Below, in pieces: positions 42,462 through 49,896 of a stretch of 64,000 bases of DNA. The position numbers and the translations under genes were made by a program. How positions within the stretch are numbered: position 1 is the stretch's first letter; each line of letters opens with the position of its first letter. The stretch comes from Treponema sp. (GTDB lineage Bacteria > Spirochaetota > Spirochaetia > Treponematales > Treponemataceae). The stretch is taken from NCBI GenBank assembly GCA_024690865.1, contig JAILON010000089.1, positions 1-64,000 on the forward strand, given 5' to 3'. The notes under the pieces were generated by a model, which was not told where the DNA came from, did not search any database, and saw nothing but the letters and a program-made list of their open reading frames with translations.

Positions 42462-43397
42462 GTGCGTAAAATAGGAAAAGGTATGGTAAAACTGAGGAAA
42501 CTCATTACGCTTATGGCCATGGCGGTGTCAATGGCAGCAATGCTCGCTTCGTGCGACTACTGGGACGAAGACTGGTACAAGGGCGGGAAAAGCGAAAGCA
42601 CGGCAGTTGCCGGATCGTCTGGCAGTTCCGGAAGTTCCAGTGGCAGCGGGGAAACTGCTGCGACGGAAGCGACGACGACTGTAGTCTACACCAGCTACGA
42701 CAGCAGGAACGGCTATCTGAACATAGACGGCGGCCAGTATCAGACCTGCACGCTCACCGGCAACTCCCAGGGTGGCACGATTACCCTGTCCGACGGCATC
42801 AAGGCCGACCTGACGGGAAGCTATGTCGCGATGGGCAGCACGGCGAATGCAGCAGCGAATCCCGTGGCCCTGTCTATGATTGAAATCAGCGGGTCAATAA
42901 TAGAAGGGAATTTCACGGTAACTTTTTTTGGCGGAATACTTACCAGTAAAGTTTTAGTGACCAAGGACTTCCTCATTGCAAAGTCCGTTGCCAGCGATGG
43001 AGCGACTTTTGTTTATGCGCTCGGAAAAGCCGCGAGGAATTATGAGGGTGCCGGGGGCGGTACCGGCATTGTCCCCGGCAGTGCGGAAGACCCGGTCAAC
43101 GGGACCAAGTGGAAGTATATCGGTTCATTATATTATGCATTTACGGATGGATATTTGAATAATGGCCCAGGTCCCTATACTGTCAGCAAAACCGATGACG
43201 GCTACAAAATCTGCTGGGGCTTTTGGGACAACTCGATGGGTGACGTAGCTTGGTTAACAGTGCACTACGAATTGATGATAGATAATTTCAATGCAACAGA
43301 AGGTTCTTTTAAGTTTGTTGCATCTGGTTGGGATAACATCCAAGGTTCTTGGAATAATATCGTTGACTATAGTCCACTCTATAAAATCACCGAGTAG
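42462..43397 (+). CDS. lipoprotein with Ser/Gly linker
   Basis: 311 aa from the GTG at 42462 (GGAGG before it); an ATG at 42483 is an alternative. The signal peptide ends AAMLASC, followed by a Ser/Gly/Thr-rich linker (~40-75). The mature part has a central beta-rich region and a C-terminal domain (NGTKWKYIGSLYYAFTDGY onward) resembling an independent carbohydrate-binding-like fold. The family is not recognised. Confidence 0.75.
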   Translation: MRKIGKGMVKLRKLITLMAMAVSMAAMLASCDYWDEDWYKGGKSESTAVAGSSGSSGSSSGSGETAATEATTTVVYTSYDSRNGYLNIDGGQYQTCTLTGNSQGGTITLSDGIKADLTGSYVAMGSTANAAANPVALSMIEISGSIIEGNFTVTFFGGILTSKVLVTKDFLIAKSVASDGATFVYALGKAARNYEGAGGGTGIVPGSAEDPVNGTKWKYIGSLYYAFTDGYLNNGPGPYTVSKTDDGYKICWGFWDNSMGDVAWLTVHYELMIDNFNATEGSFKFVASGWDNIQGSWNNIVDYSPLYKITE

Positions 43398-43410
43398 TTG
43401 TGTCCGGTGA

Positions 43411-43497
43411 ACTGTCAAGCAGGTCGCCCGTTGGCTCAGGGTCTGCCATCTGTACAAGGAGTATGACGACGGCATGATGTTCACCTACAAACGCTGA
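43411..43497 (+). pseudogene. C-terminal gene remnant
   Basis: Directly after a TGA, 28 codons (KQVARWLRVCHLYKEYDDG... to FTYKR-stop) have protein-like composition but no start codon or ribosome site. I read it as the tail of a deleted gene. Confidence 0.35.
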
Positions 43498-43655
43498 GGT
43501 TTGCAAGCCGGAGGCACGGCGGAACCATCTCTGGCCACCGTGTTTCCGGCGCAGGGCTGAGCAGGAGGGGTTTCTCATTCATCCCAACAGGAGCCACAGC
43601 TTGTGCTTGCAAAATCTGGGGTTAGGTGGACAATAAACAGGAGGAGATGAAACCT

Positions 43656-43781
43656 ATGACTGAAGAACAGATGTCAAACCTGATGAAGCTTGCGAATGAA
43701 GCCTATGAAAAGGAAGATTACAAGGAGGCGTTCGCCCTATACACAAGACTTGCCGAGCAGGGGGATGCCGATGCTCAGTGA
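43656..43781 (+). pseudogene. N-terminal fragment of a Sel1-repeat protein
   Basis: 41 codons with AGGAGGAG upstream encode MTEEQMSNLMKLANEAY and EAFALYTRLAEQGDADAQ, which is the beginning of a Sel1 repeat. The frame stops at exactly the point where the repeat should continue, so this is a truncated gene start. Confidence 0.6.
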
Positions 43782-43854
43782 CAACTACTTTGGAATATTA
43801 CAGTAAGCTTATAAAGGCAATACTGCATACATTAAACATATAAGGAGTTTTCTT

Positions 43855-44472
43855 ATGAAAGATGAAGAGATCAAGGCGCTGATGAACAAGTACACGGAAG
43901 CGATTAGTTTCAACACATTGGAAGGAATTCATTCTCCCGAAGATAGTGAAAAATTCAAACGCTATGAGAACATGGAAATGGAAGACTGTGTTGCCCTCAA
44001 ACGAAAAGAGGCCCATAAAATCGCCATCGAAGTGCTGGACCTGATTCTCACACCAGAGCTTAAAGTGTTCGTGAGGAACCTATGCCTTGACAGGCTGGGC
44101 TATCCTGATGACCCGGAGTTTTACAGAATCGTCGGAGACTACCCGCAGGTCGGGGACAAGATTAGCGTGGAATCCCTCGCAGAGAAAGGAATCACCAATT
44201 GGACACCAAATGATGATGAACTCTTGCTCCACGAAAATGTCTTTATAGATATAGAGAAGATAGATGGAAAAGACTATTACGTCATCAAAAGTATGAACGA
44301 GGCAAGTGAAGGTGATGCAGATGAAAAGGTAGAATGCCTAAGAAACAGCCAGATGGCCTCAGAAGTAAAGAGACTTCTTGCGAGGGAGAATAAATCCTTG
44401 GAACAGAAAGCGATGAATACTCTTGACAGGCTTGAGAAAGATGTACCTCTGATTGGTGGGTTGCATATATAG
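43855..44472 (+). CDS. island protein of unknown function
   Basis: 205 aa with AAGGAG before the ATG. The sequence is mostly helical and acidic, without signal peptide or membrane segment (EAHKIAIEVLDLILTPELKVFV, YPQVGDKISVESLAEKGIT). No motif is recognised. Lower GC than the core genes supports acquisition by transfer. Confidence 0.65.
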   Translation: MKDEEIKALMNKYTEAISFNTLEGIHSPEDSEKFKRYENMEMEDCVALKRKEAHKIAIEVLDLILTPELKVFVRNLCLDRLGYPDDPEFYRIVGDYPQVGDKISVESLAEKGITNWTPNDDELLLHENVFIDIEKIDGKDYYVIKSMNEASEGDADEKVECLRNSQMASEVKRLLARENKSLEQKAMNTLDRLEKDVPLIGGLHI

Positions 44473-44495
44473 AGTTTTTGGCTTCTTTATTATAG

Positions 44496-44574
44496 GACAT
44501 CTATGAAATCTACTTTTAGCAGATTTCATAGATGTCATGGAATTGTAAACCTCTGTAACTGGACTGTTTACAAT
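44496..44574. terminator. two perfect inverted repeats after the 43855 gene
   Basis: 16-bp arms (44496-44511 and 44521-44536) with a 9-nt loop form a strong hairpin. ATTGTAAAC (44542-44550) and GTTTACAAT (44566-44574) form a second inverted repeat. Neither has a long T run; the first may terminate, the second could be an operator for the downstream gene. Confidence 0.65.
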
Positions 44575-44677
44575 ATTACATTTTCAGAGTTATCTTGGAA
44601 AAAGTCAATCTATTGAGTTCCATATACTCTTGGATAGGTTTTTTATAATATATGCCTTCGCATATAAGGAGTACCAT

Positions 44678-46060
44678 TTGGGAAACGGTTTTAGCTTTGC
44701 TGGTGGTGATAAGCTTGGTAATATAGGAGCAACTTGGTTTGTTTCGTATTGTTATTACGATTGGATTGACATGTCGCATTTAAACTGGATGATGGTCGGT
44801 CATACATCTAGGAAAAGCGTATATGGTAGCACAAGGACATATCATCGTGGTTGGCTTAACGAAGTGTTAAAAATGGATGAAGACAGGCTGAATACAAATG
44901 CTATAAATCTTGATGCTCGTGATACAAAGAAGATGGCAAGGGGAATTTTGTCAAGACCAGAGTTTACGAATGCTTTTGAAAATTCTCTTGAAAAAGAATT
45001 GCTTAGAGCTATAAAAGAAAATAATACAGAGACAATCAAAAAGTTTATTGAAAAAAAGGACGAGAACGGTTTAACACCTCTTTTATTGGCAGTAAAAAAC
45101 AATGCTGTAGCGGTTGTAGGTGTGCTGGTCAATGCAGGTGCAGATACAAACGTATGGGATGATATCGGTTGGACTCCGCTGATGATTGCGGTTCAGAATG
45201 ATTCTATCGATATCTCTAGGTTGTTAATAAATGCAGGTGCAGATATAAACGCACTGGACAATGGCGGGCGGACTCCACTGATGATTGCGGTTCAGAATGA
45301 TTCTGTCGATATTGCCAGATTGTTGATGAATGCAGGTGCAGATATAAACGCAGTAGACAATGACGGTTGGAGCTCTCTTCATTTGGCTGCAAAAAGGAAT
45401 GTAACTGGTGTTACAAAATTGTTGCTTGATGCAAAAGTAAATATTGATTTGAAAGATAAGAAAAATTGCTGGATTCCACTGATAATTGCAATTCATAATA
45501 ATTCTGTTGATGTTGCCAAGTTGTTAATAGATGCAGGAACAGATATAAACTCAATGGATAAAAACGGATGGAGTCCTCTTCGGTGGGCTGCAAGAAATAA
45601 TGCTTCCGATATTGCAAAATTGTTGCTCGATGCAAAAGTAAATGTGGATTTGAGAAAGGGAAAAGACGGCTGGACGCCATTGATGACGGCTGCCCAGCAT
45701 AATTCTGTCGATGTCGCCAAGTTATTAATAGATGCAGGTGCAGATATTAATGTAAAAGACCATGACGGTTGGACACCTCTTATTTGTGCTGCGGTTAGAA
45801 ATTCAGTAGATGTTGCAAAAATTCTCCTAGAGGCAGGTGCCAACATAGAAGAAAAATCATTAAAAACAGAGTGGATAAATGAAAGAACAGCTGTTATGTG
45901 GGCTGTTTCAAATGATTCGAGGGATGTTGCTAAGCTGTTGTTTTATGCAGGCGCACGATTCGATATATCTTCAGACGATGGAAAGAAACTCTTAAAGATT
46001 GCGGAATTAGCAAGTCGTTTTGAAATAGCAAGTCTTATTCGCAGTGCCAAGAGTTATTAA
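44678..46060 (+). CDS. ankyrin-repeat protein
   Basis: 460 aa from the TTG at 44678, chosen because AAGGAG lies 6 nt upstream. The N-terminal ~115 residues (LGNGFSFAGGDKLGN...) have no recognised domain. From ~130 on there are about nine ankyrin repeats of 33 residues with TPLMIAVQNDS and LLINAGADIN cores. No signal peptide or membrane segment. The gene is markedly AT-rich compared with its neighbours, indicating horizontal origin. Confidence 0.85.
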   Translation: MGNGFSFAGGDKLGNIGATWFVSYCYYDWIDMSHLNWMMVGHTSRKSVYGSTRTYHRGWLNEVLKMDEDRLNTNAINLDARDTKKMARGILSRPEFTNAFENSLEKELLRAIKENNTETIKKFIEKKDENGLTPLLLAVKNNAVAVVGVLVNAGADTNVWDDIGWTPLMIAVQNDSIDISRLLINAGADINALDNGGRTPLMIAVQNDSVDIARLLMNAGADINAVDNDGWSSLHLAAKRNVTGVTKLLLDAKVNIDLKDKKNCWIPLIIAIHNNSVDVAKLLIDAGTDINSMDKNGWSPLRWAARNNASDIAKLLLDAKVNVDLRKGKDGWTPLMTAAQHNSVDVAKLLIDAGADINVKDHDGWTPLICAAVRNSVDVAKILLEAGANIEEKSLKTEWINERTAVMWAVSNDSRDVAKLLFYAGARFDISSDDGKKLLKIAELASRFEIASLIRSAKSY

Positions 46061-46099
46061 CAGACAAAAACTTAATATGCGCTTTATAGGAGGACACAC

Positions 46100-47068
46100 A
46101 TGAAAATCGAGATGGGCGAGTCCCTAATGCAGTCGTATCTGAAATACGAGAAAGGAAGCCTGATAACCCAGACGAACTGGAAGACGGCATCATCGTGGGC
46201 CATCGAGAACGAGGATTATGAGAAAGTTGAGTTCGTTTTCAACAAAATACAGAACCATGCGGACTTTTCCGACGTGTTCAAGAAAAGCTCCCTTGAGCAG
46301 GCCCTGAAACAGGCGGAGGTCGATGTCGTCGGGATTGACAAGGACAAAGTGTATCTGGTCTAAGTCGCCTTCCACGAGAACGGCCTGCAATACGGAGGAC
46401 GCCTTGAAACGAAGGACAGGGTCTGCAAGAAACTGCTCCGGGCATACTTGATTGGACTCGCATATTTTCCGAAGCACTCCTATGAGGTAATCTTCGCCTC
46501 GCCCAAAGTGAATCCCGCTACGGACGAGACCATACGCGAATATTTCACGGTGCTGAACCGGAATTTCTCGGACGAAGAGAAGGTGAAATTTGAATATGTT
46601 GCTAACGAAGAGTTCAAGAATTCCATCCTGATACCGACGCTCACGTCATCCTCCGCGGATGCCGATACCTCTGAGCTCTTCCTGAGAAGCGCGAATCTGC
46701 TGGACATATTCGGACTGCTAAAATTTGATGATACGGCATCATTCACCTCTGGCGGTTATGCTGTTGCACCTGTTAATACTTCAATTGAAACACAGGCAGC
46801 TACCGCAATCCCTCTGAAACCGATTTTTACAGGAAATACCACAATCGAATTTGTTCCCCCGAGCGAAGGCCAGTTCAGGCGGCTTCTGCTCCAGAAGAAG
46901 TGCGCCAAACGGACTTGGGTCTATCAAGACGGCAGGTCTCGGACGGAACTGTGGGATGCCCATAACTTTAGTGAATCCTCGAACCTGAGGGGAAACATCC
47001 AGTCAACCAACCATTGGCGAAACCGGAAAGAAACAGGTCTGGTAAAAGTAATACTTGAGATTATATAG
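46100..47068 (+). pseudogene. island gene broken by an in-frame TAA
   Basis: AGGAGG and an ATG at 46100 open a frame that stops at TAA 46361-46363, yet the same frame continues at once with good coding sequence (VAFHENGLQYGGRLETKDRV) to 47068. Without the stop it would be a ~322-aa protein. A single G-to-T change at the first base of a GAA codon would create it. The product is not recognised; the sequence RLETKDRVCKKLLRAYLIG and YEVIFASPKVNP suggest a conserved hypothetical. Either a nonsense pseudogene or a sequencing error. Confidence 0.75.
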
Positions 47069-47103
47069 CATCAATAGGCTGTCCACAATTCGCGACCAGC
47101 TGC

Positions 47104-47120
47104 CCGGCTGTTCTGGACAC
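47104..47120. repeat. 17-bp direct repeat, left copy
   Basis: CCGGCTGTTCTGGACAC here is identical to 48469-48485. The pair encloses the DUF4143 ATPase gene (1365 bp apart). Confidence 0.8.
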
Positions 47121-47172
47121 GCCGGGCGACCTATGGATACAAAACAAAACTGTGGTATAATGCACCGAGATG

Positions 47173-48378
47173 TCAAAATTCCAGGCGGAACTTTTCTTCT
47201 TCGTTCTTGAACAGAGGTGCCGTATTCCGGTAGTTCACGTACGGGCAACCGCAGAACGACGGGACATCGTCGCCGGAGTATATGACCGTCCCGGGCTTCT
47301 CCTTGTCTTCTATGAAATCCGGGAAGTGGGAGCAGAATTTTTTCATCCCGCCCGTATATTTTTTGTCGAGGCTCTTCCCGCTCTTTATCTCAAACAAATC
47401 TAGGAACGCGCCCCTCTTCCTGATGAGGTCAACCTCAAGGCCGTTGCTGTTCCGAAAGAAGGACAGGCCGCATTCCCGCCCCTCGTTGTAGGACTGCTTC
47501 ACGGCCTCCATCACGACCATGTTCTCGAACAGGCTGCCCAACAGCGGGTCCCGGGTCATCTGCGAGGGGGTCTCGATTCCCAGGAGGCTCGCGGCGATGC
47601 CCGTGTCGCAGAAGTAGACCTTCGGGGTCTTTACTATCTGGCTTGTCCGCGATGTGTACCAGGGCTGCAGCTTGTATATGATGTGGGATGCCTCAAGGAC
47701 AGACATCCATGCACCTATGGTCGTGCTGCTTACGCCAACATCCACGGAGAGGGCTGAATTGTTCACCAGCTGGCCGGTCCGTCCTGCGAGAAGTCTCAGG
47801 AAATGCGTGAATTTCGTCATGTCCTGGACGGCCTGTATCCCCGCCACGTCGCGCTCAAGGTAGGTGTCTATGTAGCTTTTGTAGAAGGTCTCCGGCGAGT
47901 GCCCCTTCTCCTTGAACAGGAATGGCATGCAGCCCGCGACGAGCTGGACGTCCCGCCCAAGGACGATTCCCGCGCCGGCGAGCTCCTGCAGGGAAAGCGG
48001 GAGCATGTGCAGTACCGCGGTCCTGCCCGCAAGCGACTGGGCAACGGCCTTCTTCAGCGGGATCTGCTGGCTCCCCGTAATCAGGTACTGCCCCGGCGTG
48101 TGCTGCTGGTCGATGTGCACCTGTACGGTGCTCAGCAGCTCCGGGACGCGCTGGATCTCGTCAATGATGACGGGCTCAGGGAATTTCACGAAGAATTCCT
48201 CCGGGTCGTTCTGTGCCAGGAGCCGCGTCTGCGTCTCTTCCAGGTTCGCGTAGGAATAACCGGGAAACAGAGCCTGCGCCAGCGTGGTCTTCCCGCACTG
48301 GCGGGGGCCGTAGAGCGTCACGGCCGGGTACTCCTCCATGCATCTCCGTAATTCCGAAGCGATTGTCCTCTCTATCAT
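47173..48378 (-). CDS. AAA ATPase of the DUF4143 family
   Basis: 401 aa from the ATG at 48378, preferred because a promoter ends 6 nt upstream of it. Walker A LYGPRQCGKTTLAQ, Walker B PVIIDEIQRVPELL, and the ITGSQQ sensor are in the AAA_14 domain; the C-terminal DUF4143 domain has YFCDTGIAASLLG, FFRNSNGLEVDLI and FEIKSGKSL, the nuclease-like PD-(D/E)XK-type core. Such proteins are common, poorly understood accessory genes. It sits between two 17-bp direct repeats, like a single-gene cassette. Confidence 0.9.
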   Translation of the reverse strand: MIERTIASELRRCMEEYPAVTLYGPRQCGKTTLAQALFPGYSYANLEETQTRLLAQNDPEEFFVKFPEPVIIDEIQRVPELLSTVQVHIDQQHTPGQYLITGSQQIPLKKAVAQSLAGRTAVLHMLPLSLQELAGAGIVLGRDVQLVAGCMPFLFKEKGHSPETFYKSYIDTYLERDVAGIQAVQDMTKFTHFLRLLAGRTGQLVNNSALSVDVGVSSTTIGAWMSVLEASHIIYKLQPWYTSRTSQIVKTPKVYFCDTGIAASLLGIETPSQMTRDPLLGSLFENMVVMEAVKQSYNEGRECGLSFFRNSNGLEVDLIRKRGAFLDLFEIKSGKSLDKKYTGGMKKFCSHFPDFIEDKEKPGTVIYSGDDVPSFCGCPYVNYRNTAPLFKNEEEKFRLEF

Positions 48379-48384
48379 GCCCCG

Positions 48385-48413
48385 ATGATAGCAAAAAAGT
48401 ACGGAGGTTTCAA
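48385..48413 (-). promoter_or_regulatory. promoter TTGAAA-17-TATCAT of the ATPase gene
   Basis: On the minus strand the -35 is 48413-48408, the -10 48390-48385, and the ATG is at 48378, 6 nt on. Initiation would be at the start codon. Confidence 0.7.
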
Positions 48414-48468
48414 GTCTCACTTCAAAACGCCGTAGTTTTTAAGCAGAAAGATTTGGTTACCTGTCCGA

Positions 48469-48485
48469 CCGGCTGTTCTGGACAC
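48469..48485. repeat. 17-bp direct repeat, right copy
   Basis: Identical to 47104-47120. It is followed directly by the 22-bp tandem array. Confidence 0.8.
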
Positions 48486-48490
48486 ACCTG

Positions 48491-48710
48491 AACAGCTGTT
48501 ACGTGTGAGCCGAACAGCCGTTACGCGCATCCATAACAGCCGTTACGCGCGAGCCGAACAGCCGTTACGCGCATCCATAACAGCCGTTACGCGCGTCTAT
48601 AACAGCCGTTACGCGCGTCCATAACAGCCGTTACGCGCGTCCATAACAGCCGTTACGCGTGTCCATAACAGCCGTTACGTGCGAGCCGAACAGCCGTTAC
48701 GCGCGTCCAG
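48491..48710. repeat. 22-bp tandem array, ten copies
   Basis: Ten contiguous units start every 22 bp from 48491. The core is AACAGCCGTTACG with two tail versions (GCGAGCCG or GC(A/G)TCCAT). The first unit has the perfect palindrome AACAGCTGTT. There are no spacers, so it is not CRISPR. It lies between the divergent ATPase gene and the ferredoxin gene. Confidence 0.93.
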
Positions 48711-48726
48711 AATCCGGCACGTTTGC

Positions 48727-48754
48727 TTGATTTTCCTGTGTTTTGGTATATACT
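48727..48754 (+). promoter_or_regulatory. repeated island promoter, copy 2 (TTGATT-16-TATACT)
   Basis: The 26 bp around it are nearly identical to 42331-42356, but the downstream half of the ~100-bp element is missing here. Confidence 0.65.
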
Positions 48755-48775
48755 TGTATGTCGCAGGGGAAATCA

Positions 48776-48850
48776 ATGGGCATAGCGTTTGACAAATCCA
48801 AGAAGTCTCCCGAGGAGCGGGTTCTTAACCGTGGCAAGGAGCATATATGA
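48776..48850 (+). CDS. 24-aa leader ORF overlapping the NapH-like gene
   Basis: AGGGGAAATCA precedes the ATG at 48776 (MGIAFDKSKKSPEERVLNRG). An upstream in-frame ATG at 48758 is too close to the -10. The stop TGA overlaps the next gene's ATG (ATATGA), so its translation would be coupled to that gene, and its last codons carry the next gene's AAGGAG. It may be a leader peptide. Confidence 0.45.
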   Translation: MGIAFDKSKKSPEERVLNRGKEHI

Positions 48851-49665
48851 AACAGTACAGGTTGCCAATATTGATGCTGGTGGTATTCGAGGCGGTGGCC
48901 ATAACCCTGTGGCTGACAAAGGACAACAGGTTCTATCTGTTCAACTTCAGTTATATAGGCTTAGCCATATCGCTGGGAATGCTGCTTTTCATAAGGAAGT
49001 ATACACATGCCAGACGGGTAGTGCAACTGCTTGTCGGCTTGTATATGCTGGTGTATCTCGGCCTTGTCTGCCAGGAAAACATGCAGATTGAGGGCTTCTG
49101 GTATTATCTCTTTACGGGTGCCTTTGAGGCCGCGACCATACATTATGCCGTCGCAAAGATATTCGGCCCTCTCATCTTTGGGCAGGGCTGGTGCGGATAT
49201 GCCTGCTGGACAGCCATGCTGCTGGATTTCCTCCCGTTCAAGGAATCAAATGGCCCCAGGAGAAAACTGGGCTGGATCCGCTATTTCACGTTTGCCGCCT
49301 CGCTGATATTCGTGTTTGCACTGTTCCTTGCAAAAGCCGGAAATATCGAACGCATCATGTTCTGGGCATTCGTAATCGGAAACATAGCATACTACGGTAT
49401 CGGCATTGTGCTGGCGTTCGTCTTCAAGGACAACAGGGCATTTTGCAAATACATCTGCCCGATAACCGTCTTCCTGAAGCCGATGAGTTACTTTTCGCTG
49501 ATACGGATAAAATGCGACAAGGAGAAATGCATATCCTGCGGGAAGTGCAGGCGGGTATGCCCGATGAACGTGGACATGACGGACAATTCACGGAAGCGTG
49601 AGAACGGGATGGAATGCATCCTGTGCATGGAGTGCAAACGGAACTGCCCCAAGGACGCGCTGTGA
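48847..49665 (+). CDS. NapH-like 4Fe-4S ferredoxin membrane protein
   Basis: 272 aa with about five membrane helices. The signature WCGYACWTAMLLDFLPF, FCKYICPITVFLKP and two C-terminal 4Fe-4S motifs (CISCGKCRRVCP, CILCMECKRNCP) match NapH/CcoG-type membrane iron-sulfur proteins that relay electrons from quinol or ferredoxin. No periplasmic reductase gene is adjacent, so its partner is unknown. Confidence 0.88.
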   Translation: MKQYRLPILMLVVFEAVAITLWLTKDNRFYLFNFSYIGLAISLGMLLFIRKYTHARRVVQLLVGLYMLVYLGLVCQENMQIEGFWYYLFTGAFEAATIHYAVAKIFGPLIFGQGWCGYACWTAMLLDFLPFKESNGPRRKLGWIRYFTFAASLIFVFALFLAKAGNIERIMFWAFVIGNIAYYGIGIVLAFVFKDNRAFCKYICPITVFLKPMSYFSLIRIKCDKEKCISCGKCRRVCPMNVDMTDNSRKRENGMECILCMECKRNCPKDAL

Positions 49666-49670
49666 ATGCA

Positions 49671-49693
49671 AAAAGTCGCCTGACAGGCGACCT
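49671..49693. repeat. island hairpin, copy B (no promoter)
   Basis: The 23 bp are identical to the hairpin at 41811-41833, but there is no -10 box at the usual distance. It acts at most as a terminator for the ferredoxin gene or the convergent antitoxin. Confidence 0.75.
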
Positions 49694-49736
49694 CCCCGTC
49701 CGGGGGTGACAAGCCTGACAACTAATATCCCCGCCT

Positions 49737-49883
49737 TCACAGGTCAAGTTCCTTATAGACATCCTCAGCGGGAATGGTCTCTTCCTTTCCACTGCGTATG
49801 TCGGCAAGAACTTTCTCTGCAAGATAAATATCATCCAAGTCATCGAGGTAATTCTCCAAAAACTGGTTATCATTATCTTCCAT
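49737..49883 (-). CDS. orphan C-terminal half of a RelB-type antitoxin
   Basis: 48 codons: after a short MEDNDNQFLENY, the sequence LDDLDDIYLAEKVLADIRSG and EETIPAEDVYKELDL matches the toxin-binding half of RHH-type RelB antitoxins; the DNA-binding ribbon-helix-helix half is absent. It starts 13 nt after the AlbA gene stop with GAGAGGATG upstream. No toxin gene is nearby. It may be a free-standing antidote or a remnant. Confidence 0.65.
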   Translation of the reverse strand: MEDNDNQFLENYLDDLDDIYLAEKVLADIRSGKEETIPAEDVYKELDL

Positions 49884-49896
49884 AAAAAACATCCTC

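Noticed and set aside
43600-43630. GTTAGGT as an integron attC core
   Set aside because: No matching RYYYAAC core at a suitable distance and no other attC-like sites between island genes.
47156-47403. TATAAT and ATG at 47170 opening a plus-strand ORF
   Set aside because: The ORF is antisense to the DUF4143 C-terminus, and the hairpin-to-(-10) spacing (23 bp) does not match the island module.
48491-48710. CRISPR array or integron attC cluster
   Set aside because: No spacers between units; the core GTTACGC does not fit the attC GTTRRRY core, and no integrase gene is in the window.
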